Below, piece after piece: positions 8,140-19,144 of a stretch of 26,688 nucleotides of DNA (position 1 is its first letter; each line of letters begins with the position of its first letter). Source of the stretch: Syncephalis plumigaleata. Its lineage: Eukaryota > Zoopagomycota > Zoopagomycetes > Zoopagales > Piptocephalidaceae. Below the pieces are notes generated by a model. That model was not told the origin of the DNA. It saw only the letters and a program-made list of their open reading frames with translations, and searched no databases. The position numbers and the translations under genes are program-made. Location of the stretch: the NCBI GenBank assembly GCA_025201365.1, contig JAIXMF010000175.1, forward strand, positions 1 through 26,688, in the 5' to 3' direction.

Positions 8140-8177
8140 CATTGCCATCCGATGAGAACACCTATCGAGTATGGTAA
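8140..8177 (+). other. Displaced 3' end of the host membrane-protein gene
   Basis: If the element and one copy of the ATAT duplication are ignored, the host frame (last host bases 1375-1378) continues directly into 8140. It adds 12 codons (Ser-Leu-Pro-Ser-Asp-Glu-Asn-Thr-Tyr-Arg-Val-Trp) before a TAA at 8175-8177. The frame is kept and stops at once, which supports both the target-site assignment and insertion within the last coding exon. In the present allele these codons are cut off from their gene. Confidence 0.7.
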
Positions 8178-9157
8178 TGTAATACTTGCATTGCCACTGA
8201 TTGATTAGTTACGTAGTAGTGTGCATTCTCTTTCTTTCTTCCTTTTCTGAAATAGTCAAGTGTATGATACTTGCCATTGGCACTATTTATGATTGTTTAA
8301 TCTGTGTTGAACACAGTACTGATCAAGTCTAGTCGGTGACTATACTTGCATTATAACCTTCTAATAGTTGCCATATGTGCTCGTGTTATTTCTGACAACG
8401 AAATGCACTACCCTACGTAATTAACTTGTTGCGTACTTTTGTCATTGTTTTTCCGTGCGTATTTCCTTTATGGAAAACACCTATTATTATTATTACTAGC
8501 TATTATCAATTAACGTTTAATATTTAGTTCTTCGCATCGATAGCAAGGTAAATACAATGCTATTTGATATGAGGAAATGGATATACAATTTCTAGTTAAT
8601 ATTCTTGGTGTTTTATGTTAATGTATACGTGTATGCTTTGTTTATTATAATAATTATGGTGCAATAATCGAGAAACATCACTAGATAGATAGATAGATGG
8701 ATGGTAAAATGAGAACAAACAGTCCAAATACCATACCAGTCTATTAAGCCTCTTGATTGTCACATGAACCATCTACATATCTAGTCAGGTGACACAAGTC
8801 TTCATTCATTCAGCAGTAGTATATACAATAATTAGTGCTATAATGCAATATACAAGTATAATCTATATGTAGAGATCTATATCAGGTTCTGTTGGGCTTG
8901 ACTTCCATCTATATACCTGTATGGCTATATATTGTAGCTACTTCACGCATGCATGCCATCCATCCCTTCATCGATGCACGGCACCAATTGAAATGGCTGA
9001 TTTCGTTCTTTTTGCCGTCTTCTATTAACGCGGCCATTATCACCTTCAACCTTTGTTCTAATTTATAGAATCAACTTGTTCCCGTAGATAACTTACTCCT
9101 CCATCCTTTTAATCATCCTCTACACTACGTTCCGTGCTATAATCCACATCCATATTA
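8178..9157. other. Intergenic region, 980 bp
   Basis: AT-rich with no supported coding ORF. It should contain the original 3' UTR of the interrupted gene and the promoter of the following seven-helix gene. A short tetranucleotide run (GATA/GATG) lies at about 8682-8704. I see no RNA gene or further transposon remnant. Confidence 0.6.
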
Positions 9158-10347
9158 ATGCATTTTTTATTTATTTTGATATGGATTTTAATCATCCAGA
9201 TCAGTCACAGTTATGGCAAATTGACCATTAGTAATGGCAATGATACCATGACAGTATCCACCCTAGACTACTTTAATTATCGTCAGCCATACTACTCTCG
9301 TCGCGGTATTGGTATTCTATGGCCATGGGCCAACCGTACCACCACCACCACCACCAATACTACTACCAATACTACTACTGCTGCTGGACAAGACTGTACA
9401 CTGATGACCGTCAACCTTAAACGGCCAATCATTGTGAATACCGCGAAACGAGCGGCCAACTACCCCGACACTGCACTCTTCTTCTACAGAGAGCCGGCAT
9501 TGCAGGCGGGCTGTCAAACAGTAGCACAGGTAGGACGAGCTGCTCAAAAGTTGTCAGAGCAATTAGAGTCAGTCGGATTCCCCGCTATTACCCTCCTGAT
9601 ATTCATGGTACTTATTAATAATACGGTTCCGGCATGGGGACCCGATGCACGGATGTATACCTCTCGTAACTCGCCCAATATTCCTGATGGACCACCCGCT
9701 ATCGACACGATGTTTCTGGAGCAAACGAGCAGCTATGCATTCTACTCGTCAGCGATAACTAAAGAATTCGGTATCTACTTTGAAGCGGAAGAAGGTAAGT
9801 AGTAAAGAATTGCGAGCAAGGAAGCTTAGTCTTCTTTCATCGCTTAGGAAAGGAATGAGAATACTCATGTCGTGTTAACGTCATTTGCTCACAATTACAT
9901 AGAACCTGGTCCGTGGAATGACGTTTTCCTATCTCATGGATTTATCGCGTATTCATGGATTCTATTTGCCCTAGTACGTGTATTGCATGAATATTACGAG
10001 CTTGTTGACAAACTAACTTTTTAATACCAATCAGATTCTATTGGCGTTACTCTACTTGTGGGCGCGAGTAATCAAGTTCATACAGTTGAAAACATTGCCA
10101 CGCGATCTCAGGTTGACTATTTTTATCATTACATCGATTAATGCCATTCGTAAGTTACATGCCAATGTCATCATTATTGATTGCCACCGTTCATACATGT
10201 TGATATTGACATAATCAATGATATAGTTGTATTGGTGTGCCTTAAAATAGATACGGATAGGTATCAAGGGTATATTGTTCAAAATACGGCTATCGTAATA
10301 TCGGCACTATTATTCGATTTATTGCTTATTCATTGGTAGGTGCTAGC

Positions 10348-10422
<75 letters not shown>

Positions 10423-11579
10423 CGCTTTCTATGCAGGTCTATTCGTGGTCGTGTTGCTTTTTCAAGATGGTCCATTTTTTGTTTCCGCGCCATTATCCTA
10501 CTGGATATCGTATTCCTATTAGCGAGTTTTGGCGTTGGTATATTCATCTTCAACATAGGCGGTAGTCTAGATTACGACTGGCTAATCGAAGGATTGTATC
10601 AATACTTTTTATTTCCACTGCCCGTATTTGCTATACTAGTGTATGGTGGATTTGGTAAGTGATTACTGCGCAATATCTCTATGAATACACCGGCGTTAAC
10701 CAAGCAATCTGCGAATACAATAATAGCAACGTGGTTCTATAGAAGTGCTTATCGTGTAAGAAATCACGAGGAAGCTAAAAACAAGTTTATCATGGTAAGT
10801 GAGCAATATCTACGGCAATTAATGCGTGCTTGCTAACGATATCAATAATAACGTGGTTGCTGTTTAAGCTTGCCGTATTCTCTATGGTTGCCTCGTTCAC
10901 TTTTGTGGTTGCCGTAGTGGAGAATTACATCATCGGCTTCCAATCGATTCGCCATGAAGATATCGGTATTGACGGTGTGGCTGCATTGCACATTGTTACA
11001 TCGTGCAAATTATGCGTGCGCACACTCATTTGCCTAACTATCTTGGGCGTGGACTGGCCTCGGAAAATCAAGAAACGCGGAACACGCGTGTCGTTTAGCG
11101 CATTTACCAACGATGGTAGAGTCGTGTCTGGTGGCACCGTTCAATGGCATGTACGCCTTCGTGACTGGGTCACCACCACCACCGCCGCCGCCGCCGCCGG
11201 GTTTAGTCGACAGCAAACGACGACCATGAACACATACGCCGCATCACGGGCAGTGTTCCTTCCGAGAAAGCGCGGATCAAAGTATCAACCACAAAGTGAG
11301 ACATCTGATACACGAGTTCGAAACGAGAATAGCACGATAGACTCGTGTCTTGTGGATCCAGCGGGTCCACCACAGCCGATACATTCTTCTACTACTTACG
11401 ATGCGATACCACCTGCAGTGTCTCAACACTCATTGACTATCACGTCCAATTCTACGTCTATTATCACGGAAAGTAATGTCACTACCACTGATATATCATC
11501 GTCATCCTCATGGATTACCAACAGCAATACTGGATCAAACAGATCTGAGAAAAGCTATCGAAATAACTACAACCACTAG
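9158..11579 (+). CDS. Seven-helix membrane protein, receptor-like, paralogue A (7 exons)
   Basis: Spliced model: 9158-9794, 9903-9973, 10035-10149, 10227-10335, 10437-10654, 10727-10794, 10869-11579; 642 residues, all junctions GT-AG and in frame. Residues 1-20 are a signal peptide (FLFILIWILIIQISHS). A lumenal/extracellular domain of about 200 residues follows, with a TLDYF motif, a Thr/Asn run with N-glycosylation sequons, paired Cys and an EPGPWND motif just before the membrane. Seven hydrophobic helices lie at about 226-246, 262-281, 293-311, 329-349, 366-388, 404-425 and 443-467. The 170-residue tail is Ser/Thr-rich. This is the layout of a 7TM receptor with an ectodomain, but I cannot place it in a named family. 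The upstream start fits the signal peptide. The paralogue at 12735-14889 confirms the exons. A likely AATAAA lies at 11759-11764. Confidence 0.8.
10348..10422 (+). repeat. (AAT)25 microsatellite inside intron 4 of paralogue A
   Basis: Twenty-five perfect AAT units occupy three quarters of the 101-bp intron 10336-10436 (donor GTAGGT, acceptor TATGCAG). The uninterrupted array implies a highly variable locus. It is open in several frames (poly-Asn, poly-Ile, or poly-Leu on the other strand), but these are intronic artefacts. Confidence 0.95.
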
Positions 11580-11810
11580 GAGGCATGACTGCAAGCTGTA
11601 TACAGCATTGGCTCGTTGTACTAATGTAACAATAATAACAATAGCAGTATTTGTTCCATATATTAATATTGGCCATCATTAATATCTTGCTATATTATCA
11701 GTATATATCACTATTTATGTATGCATTTGTTAGTTAATTAGCTATAATCATGTTCATTAATAAAGGTATATATAACTATTGACAGCTGTAGTATTGATGT
11801 TTATTCGAGA
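11580..11810. other. Convergent 3' region
   Basis: It lies between the ends of paralogue A (+) and the YCII gene (-). It holds AATAAA on the + strand at 11759-11764 and on the - strand at 11800-11805, so the two 3' ends are close or overlapping. No gene is seen. Confidence 0.5.
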
Positions 11811-12301
11811 CTATTCGAGTCTAGTAAACTTCATTCGTCGTATTTCAATGTTGTTCCATACTCGACCCGTGACGTAGGGATCCTCGGCAAGCCAACCACG
11901 TAGCTCTGCTTCATCGTTGGCCTCGTACACTATAATAGAACCGTTCATTTTGTCGTCATCCGTAAGAAGCGGCCCACCGAGAATTATTTGACCACGTCGT
12001 TTCATAGTTTCGGCACGGTCCAAATGGGCTTGTCGCGCATTCATACGACGATTAAGTGCTTCGTCATCCGTAAAGTCGTGAGCAATCATGAGGAACTGAC
12101 GAGCCACTATATCATCAATATATGACGTAAGTTTATCGAGTGAAAAGAACAACCAAGGTGCAATCTACTTACCAACTGGTGAATTCGAAAAGTATCGAGC
12201 AGATCCCACGAATAAGCGTGGAATAGTTGCAAGACGATGGTGTAATGAAAGCATATTAGTATCAAAAGAAAGAAAAAGTTTGACGATGATGACGTGGTCA
12301 C
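11811..12301 (-). CDS. YCII-domain protein, probably two exons
   Basis: The C-terminal 94 residues (exon 12095 down to 11811) match the YCII-related family. There is a strand FLMIAHDF, an A-R-x-A-H-L-D-R-A helix, GGPLLTDDDKMNGSIIVYEA, then AEDPYVTGRVWNNIEI. The family has an alpha-beta ferredoxin-like fold with a conserved His-Asp pair and mostly unknown enzymatic roles. Two N-termini are possible. A spliced form uses an exon at 12301-12173 with donor GTAAGT at 12172 and acceptor CAG at 12098-12096, both phase 0. It gives 137 residues with a hydrophobic leader (FFFLLILICF). An unspliced form starts at 12152 (113 residues). I favour the spliced form because the donor is perfect, but the leader would be unusual for a cytosolic YCII protein. 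Confidence 0.7.
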
Positions 12302-12734
12302 TTTGCGAACATCGTGAGAAATGACAATTTAAATTCTAACAGTCACTATGGCTACAAAATATTGCATTCGTGTATAGGTCCTTACTTCAGTATGCTTTGT
12401 CATTGATCATAGAGTCAGTGCATCCTTGCCAAAAGCAAAGATAGACTAGCTGGAGCGACAACCAATATAGCTATATTTATGCTAAATAATCGCCTTGTGT
12501 GTCTTTATAATCGTATCTTTGTCATGCCATGTCTACAAATAGAAAACAAGTATTTCTACCTGCCATTCTGCTTGTTACAATAGCCGTAATGATTGTTTGA
12601 TGCACCCATGCTTGTTATTCAACAATCGTGTACATGTCGTCTTTGTTTCCAGTATTTGCGAATTAGCCATGGCATACACTTAACAATCTTATAAAGCGAA
12701 TTATGTATCAGCGACAATTACTCGGATAGCCTTC
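12302..12734. other. Divergent intergenic region
   Basis: 433 bp between the start of the YCII gene (-) and that of paralogue B (+). It is expected to hold both promoters. The only clear element is a TATAAA at 12690-12695. Confidence 0.5.
12690..12695 (+). promoter_or_regulatory. TATA box of paralogue B
   Basis: TATAAA lies 45 bp before the ATG at 12735. Transcription from it would start at about 12715-12725, leaving a very short leader for that ATG and a more usual one for the alternative ATG at 12816. Confidence 0.45.
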
Positions 12735-14889
12735 ATGTTGTCGCTCATTCGCATTCTTTTCTGCATCATCGTATTCTTCTTCTTCTTATCAAGCATTCAT
12801 TATTGTCAATTTAGCATGATCATCCAATCTATTCTTCTGTATATCTTAGCATGTCTTTTTTCCTTCTCATTCATTTCAAGAGACAGCATTGTTGTCGCTC
12901 ATTTACTCGTTCGCACCGATACTAGGATCTCACTATCGTTAAATACCCTTGATTATTTCCGATATCCTACACCGTTCTACACCTATGAAGGTACGGGCAT
13001 TCGTTGGAGGTGGGACACGAAAAGCGCCGACTGTTCATTGCAATCATTCAATGCATCGGATGCCACATTTCACCCTATGCTACGTCGTTCATTCTCTTTC
13101 CCCGATGTAGCCATTGTACTCGATATGGATGACGCTCGCAATGCTGGTTGTCACACACTGGCTCAGGTAATTCGGTGAATGATGATTTGCTTATTTCATT
13201 GCTGACACAATTGACTATACCGTCATTCCGAATTAGATGGGCATCGAGGTCGATGCTCTATCGCGAGAGTTCATTCGAGCCAAGGTACCGCCCGTTAAAC
13301 TTATGATTGTCACGGTGACGACTAATGGATCCACACCTTATTGGGGTCCTAATGCCTACGGCTATCAAACATCGAATCCATCAAGTGTACCGGATGGTCC
13401 ACCAGTAGTAACCACAGCTTTGCTTGATCAATCGGCAAGCCAGCTACTTCATCATGTAGCTATACCTGCCTATAGACGCTTTTACTTTAAAGCTACTGAA
13501 GGTACGATACTGTCATCATCATCATCACCATTACCTGCTAATGGCTATGCTAATACAATTAATATAGAACCTGGTCCATGGAATGACATGTTTTTATCGA
13601 GCAAGTTTATAGTTGCTCAAAACATTGCTTTCTCATTGGTAATTATTAGGATAAGCTATCCTATTGCTCCATTACTAATCGTTTACATATACACAATAAT
13701 CTAGACATTAGTATCACTTTTGTATGTATGCGCTCGAGTTTACCAACAAATCAAACTTAGGGTATTTTCCCGTGATTTATACTTTATTATTTTCATCATG
13801 TTCGTCATTCAATCGGTTGGTAAGTAAACAAAAAAAGCAATTCATGCCTATACTGAATTGCATTCATTAACATTGACAAAATGGCTTGTCGCTACGATTA
13901 GTGCTACTTGTATATTGGAAGACAATAGAGGTATCTTACTGCGGACTCATCATCAAAGAAATGACCATCTATCTCTCTCGATTTACTTATAGCGTGGCAT
14001 TATTGTACTGGTAAGCTATACGGTATATATATTATTAATATAAAATATTAATGTCATTGTTGTTATTTGCATCCCATAGGGCTATACAGAGTAAAAATCT
14101 GACTGGTCGTATTGCTTCAGTTCTATTTCGTCTCGTGATCGTCCTCGATATCGCTAGTGTTAATGTCATCTTTATACTCAATATGTGCTTGATCAATTAT
14201 GACGAAATGCAACGTATCAAAATGGACAACAATGTTATTTGGCAGAATATAATGTCATCATTGCCAATTAGCGGTATGATCATCTTTAATGTATTCGGTA
14301 AGTGACGACTAAACAATGCATCATTATATCAAACCACCAACCGACTAGTATGTTCACCATAATAATAATAATAATAGGCATTTGGTTTATGTGGTATGCT
14401 TATCAAATGCGTATTTACAAAAATCACTGCACAAATCTGCTCAAGCTGGTCGTATTCATCGAATGGACCTGTCTCGTCTACACGGCATGTTCCGTTAGGT
14501 TCTTTATGCAATCCTTCACCAATTATGTCTACAATCAGGAGACAATTAACGAGGCTGCCATCATTGAAATTGCCGAGTATACCGCGCTCCTACTACGTAC
14601 ATTCGGATGTCTGGCCACAATGGGATTGACCTGGCCGACATCTCGAGTGAACGATACAACAGGCTCCACGCTAAGCGGTTCCACAATGGTGGATACTACG
14701 TCGATCTTGTCGGAAAGCAACTATAAACGCGACTCTCATCGAGGCTACTCGATCCTTGCACCGTCGCCCAAGGCTCGTCCAAGCTTAATGGTATCGGAAG
14801 TATGGGAATCGAGCACGAGTGATTTGTCCAGTTCAGATAGTTCATCGAATCGTTGCAGTGATCGGACAGTTCTTTCCTATGATAACTGA
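12735..14889 (+). CDS. Seven-helix membrane protein, receptor-like, paralogue B (7 exons)
   Basis: Spliced model: 12735-13166, 13237-13501, 13568-13638, 13705-13819, 13902-14010, 14080-14297, 14378-14889; 573 residues. The protein parallels paralogue A along its length: the LDYF motif, GC-x-T-x-AQ, YWGPNA/AWGPDA, VPDGPP/IPDGPP, EPGPWND, then seven hydrophobic helices and a Ser-rich tail. Exons 3-6 have the same lengths as the matching exons of A (71, 115, 109, 218 nt). B has an intron after GCHTLAQ that A lacks, and lacks A's intron before helix 6. Two hydrophobic stretches precede the ectodomain. The second, starting at the Met encoded at 12816, may be the real signal peptide. The function is unknown; a role in sensing is inferred from topology only. 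Confidence 0.78.
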
Positions 14890-15056
14890 TGCATGTCATT
14901 TGAGTATGTATCGAAACAAGTAAAACACTAGTATAATAACGATTACTCGCATGGAAATATTACGTTTATTAATCGATTAGTATAATACAACTACTCTAGT
15001 GTTATTAGTCTGTATCTTCGGGCATTAACAGTTAAAATAATTTATTAAGATACTTG

Positions 15057-16682
15057 CTATAACGCGCCATATTCTTGTATAATTCGCTTGTTATTCTCCA
15101 AGAGATTGCTTATCGTACCCACCATCGCGTAGGTTTCTATGTGCATCTCTGGATTTGGAATATCGAGTTCGCGTATCACCTCTTTCGTATTGATATCAAC
15201 GAGATACCACGATCGTACGGAACTTTCTTTTGCAGTTATCAAATAGAGATCGCCTATGACATTTATGCCTAGCATTGCACCGGGTATTTGTAATATTTGG
15301 TCGTCGTTATAGTCCGCATCGGTCCACACGTTCACGGGTAATCCTCCGAGCATTAAATAATTGAAGCCAGCGCGTAACAGCGGTGCTGGCAAATATCTAT
15401 CAAATATAGGAATACAGTTTCTTGGAGTACTGCCCTGGCCGCCTGATGCTACACTATGAATTACATGCGAGGAATGGCCAAACTGGCTGTACAGCTCGAT
15501 TATCATTTGTGAGTCGCACGATTTATAAACAAGGATCAATGTTGTCGTTTGAATTTCCGGTAACTGGAACCAACCGCTTCGCAATCGCTTAACGGACTTG
15601 TTGTTCGAGAATCGGTATAACGCCCATTCAATACGATCCGTGTCCTCTTTGACTAGCCTTGCCGTATATACTATTGCCGCTCTCTCTGTTGTTTTGTAAA
15701 AGCATACCACGTGCCACACTTCGTTAAGCTCGCCTGGACACATAACCTCATTGTCTATATCGAACATCATTAAGCTGTCTAGATTCATTAATAATCAGTA
15801 TTAGTTCTATTAGGCATATATATATATAAAATACTCTTTGCCCTTACTTGTTTGGAAAACTTTCGAACCATTTATTACATCTACCGATCTCATCTCCAAT
15901 AATATCCAATTCCCCTCGACTGCTTTCAACCTTTGCGACCTCGGAATACTAAACATGTTTAGCACGTTGCCGTATTGTCGGGAGAGTATCGTTATATTGA
16001 GGTCGGCATTACTATCGATCGCGCCATGGCATGTAACTATATATTGATCACCCGGAATAAAATAGCAAAGCTCGCCGTTATCGCTATCCAAGAATATCAT
16101 GTTAGACGAAGTGGATAGCGAACTATTCTGCACGATATCGTCAGCTTGTCCGAGATTTGAATGCGCAGATAGCTCTAGGCCGTAATAATGACGCGATGTA
16201 GTGGTGTCGGCATACTGAGTTTGTTGCGTTGCAAGAATAAATATACTATGCTTGCCAGACTCTGTATTGCAAATTGATTCGCTCTTTTCGAATTCCATAT
16301 CGATATGCGTGGTGTTGCATCGTCCAAATCGCCAATTATTCTCGGTGCTCACTCGTCGACGATATACGTTGTACCAGTCTACCTTCGCTAGTAGATCGGC
16401 TCTTTTCTCTGATGTACACGGATTGTTGACATCCGTGCGTATACACCACAATACGAAATCCATTTCTTTAGCGTAATAGGTTCCCGATAGGAAATCCCTC
16501 TGGTATAATTTTTGCCATAATTCTGGGTCATCTCGTATACTGCTTCTTAACGAGCGACAACATACTGATAAACGCACTAATTCTCTATAACTAAATAAAT
16601 TACGAAAGTGACGCTGGTAATCACGTGGAAAGCTATTAAGACAATCCAGTAATTTACAAGATGAGTTGGAATTGCTAAACAT
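15057..16682 (-). CDS. F-box protein, tandem paralogue 1 (2 exons)
   Basis: Exons 16682-15848 and 15778-15057, intron 15779-15847 (donor GTAAGG, branch CTAAT, acceptor CTAG, phase 1); 518 residues. Residues about 18-59 form an F-box: ELVRLSVCCRSLRSSIRDDPELW with the closing Trp and then YQRDF. F-box proteins bind Skp1 in SCF ubiquitin ligases. A segment typical of fungal F-box proteins follows (WYNVYRRR...ENNWRFGR, to residue 121). The remaining 400 residues have no repeats or motifs I can name; alternating hydrophobic strands suggest a beta-rich, perhaps propeller-like substrate domain. It is one of a direct tandem pair with 15057-16682 and 17009-18634 as units. Confidence 0.8.
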
Positions 16683-16726
16683 TTGGGCAGCAGTAATAAC
16701 GGAATAGAATAAAAGTAATAAGGCCG

Positions 16727-16738
16727 CTTATTTTATTC
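16727..16738 (-). promoter_or_regulatory. Shared promoter motif upstream of F-box paralogue 1
   Basis: GAATAAAATAAG on the - strand, 45 bp before the ATG. The same 12 bases occur at 18665-18676, 31 bp before the ATG of paralogue 2. It may be a TATA-like element kept after the duplication. Confidence 0.4.
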
Positions 16739-17008
16739 GTAGCGTGCTGGATAATCCTTGAAAGAGTTCAGATAACAGGTTCCAATTATCCAAATGTAAT
16801 GATGAACGTTGTACACGTGCTACCGAGCTACATCCTCTATGCATTGAGAAGCATTCATCAGTTTGTACAGCTTGATGTCTCAATTGCTACTATAGTTGAT
16901 TTATTCGATTAATCATCCAGTTCATAGAACGTATTAGCATGTCCTATGGTTTAATGATGTATAAACATTACTCTTACTAACAAGCATAGTATGATTTATT
17001 GATGCTTG
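16739..17008. other. Spacer between the F-box genes
   Basis: No ORF of interest. A stretch at about 16860-16905 (including CTCAATTGCTACTATAG) resembles about 18800-18845 upstream of paralogue 2, and CTATGGTTTAAT occurs in both. The duplicated unit therefore includes promoter DNA. Confidence 0.45.
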
Positions 17009-18634
17009 TTATAATTCACCATATTCATGTATTGTTTGCACCTGGCTGTCATAGTCACTACATAGCATACCGACCATTGCATGCCTATCCAATCGGCAAT
17101 TTGTATTTGGTATCTCCATTTTGCGTATTATTTTCTTTGTACTGATGTCAACAAGCGATCGACTTTCTATACAATGACAATCCGTAATAAAAATGTAGAG
17201 ATTTCCTATAATACTGTGAATGAAAGCTGTCAGCGGTAGTTGTAATACTTGATCATCATTGTATGTTAGGTCTGTCCATACTTCCGTTGAGCCGGTGGTA
17301 CTTATTAAATGCTTGCATTCAGTCCTTAATAATGGGATAGGTATATGTTGGCCGGATATAGTGTAGCAATTACGTGGAGTATGACTCTGATGGTTGGAAG
17401 CTACACTATGGATTATGTATACTACACTACGAAGAGATTCGAATACCCTAAGTTGCATATGCGAATTGTATGGATTATAAGTCTCTACCACCTCTTTCAT
17501 TACCCTCCCAGGTAGATGAAACCCGCCATTTCGCAATTGTACCACAGGATTATTGCTCGAGAACTGGTATAGTGCCCATTCAATACGATTCACATCATCT
17601 TCGACTAGTCTTGCCGTATAGATTGTCGCTTTGCTATCAGTTGGCTCGTAGAAACATACAACATGCCACGTAGCATCAATGCTTCCTGGACACATGATAC
17701 CATTATCTATATCGAATACCATTATATCCACTAAATTCATCAATTATTAACACTAGTTATATTACATCACTGTGCAATTAGCACACTTACAAATACAAGC
17801 TGGTACACTCATGAACTTTTTTTCCGGTTTATGTACTAATAATATCCATTTCCCCTCGACTGCCATAACTTTATATCGTACTGGAACATCGAATGTAGTG
17901 AAAACATTACCATGTTTGCGAGTAAGTATTTTTACGTTATAGTTGGTGGTGCTCTCGATCGGCTTAGGAAGTACGGCTATATAATGGTCACCAAAGACAT
18001 AAAAATACTGATCTTCATTACCGCTCTCCAGCAAAGTAATATTGGGCGATGTGGAGGGCGTACTGTTATATACAATGCTGTTTCTTGATCTAAGATTTGC
18101 ATGTGGCAAATATTCCAAATTATATCTACACTTTGATGTTTCGTCATAGCGATTACGCGGTGTGATATGTATAATGTCATTTCCATGTCCCATGCTATAG
18201 CCTAATCCATTATTGGCAGATTCCATATCGATATGCGTGATATTGTACCGTCCAAGTCGCCAATTATTCTCGGTGCTCACTCGTCGACGATATACGCTGT
18301 ACCAGTCTACATTCTCTAGTAGATCGGCTCGTTTATCCGATGTACATGGATTGTTGACATCCGTGCGTATACACCACAATACGAAATCCATTTCCTTAGC
18401 ATAATAGGTTCCCGATAGGAAATCCCTATGGTATAGTTCTTGCCATAATATTGGGTCATCTCGAATACTGCTTCTTAGCGAGCGACAACATGCTGATAAG
18501 CGTAATAATTCGATAGGACCAAGTAGACTACGGAAGACACACTGGTCATGAGGTGGAAGAATACGCAGAAAAATGAGTAATTTATCCAATGAGCTGGAAT
18601 TACTCGATATCTCAGTACTAGTAGTAGTAGACAT
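17009..18634 (-). CDS. F-box protein, tandem paralogue 2 (2 exons)
   Basis: Exons 18634-17791 and 17730-17009, intron 17731-17790 (donor GTAAGT, acceptor TTAG, phase 1); 521 residues. The second exon is 722 nt, exactly as in paralogue 1. The F-box is IELLRLSACCRSLRSSIRDDPILW followed by YHRDF, and the conserved block runs to ENNWRLGR. Further on the two proteins diverge, but they keep landmarks: AVEGKWILL/AVEGNWILL, MVFDIDNGIMCPG/MMFDIDNEVMCPG, WHVVCFY, YTARLV..D..RIEWALY, HSVAS and TPRNC. It is likely an SCF substrate adaptor, with the target unknown. Confidence 0.8.
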
Positions 18635-18664
18635 AATGAAATGGAATAAAGAACAATATGAATA

Positions 18665-18676
18665 CTTATTTTATTC
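18665..18676 (-). promoter_or_regulatory. Shared promoter motif upstream of F-box paralogue 2
   Basis: GAATAAAATAAG on the - strand, identical to 16727-16738, 31 bp before the ATG. Confidence 0.4.
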
Positions 18677-19144
18677 AATGCAGCTTTATAATGCTGTGCG
18701 AGAGAATTTAGATAGCAAACTTCAATCAAGCCGAATGTAATAATGACGTGACATCTGTCTTACATAATAACGTCATTTATGTACGGAAGATCATACGACA
18801 GTGTGTCCAGTTCGATGACTCAATCGTTACTATAGGTAATTTACTATGGTTTAATAGTAAGCATAGAATATATTATTCCTAAATCATATTCTTATAACAA
18901 ATCATTATAGTACGATAAAACTACATAACATTTGCGAAATAATGTAGTTATTTCATTCTATCCACCAACTATTGAATGGATTGTTCGTAGTAACTAATAA
19001 TAACGACTCTAAAGTTATATAATCATGCTAATGTGTTAGTATTGAAGTACACGATTGGAGTAGAGCAATCAATGATTTATTTATTTGTCAAACGTATGAT
19101 TCGGACAAAATGACATTGATGCTGCGAACAGGACGCCTGCAATA
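18677..19144. other. Intergenic region
   Basis: It contains upstream DNA of F-box paralogue 2, partly shared with the region before paralogue 1, and the 3' side of the secreted-protein gene. It is AT-rich and no gene is seen. Confidence 0.5.

Noticed and set aside
10326-10662. ORFs of poly-Asn, poly-Ile and poly-Leu over the AAT array
   Set aside because: They are products of the microsatellite in an intron. The flanking exons are fixed by comparison with paralogue B, which has an ordinary intron in the same place.
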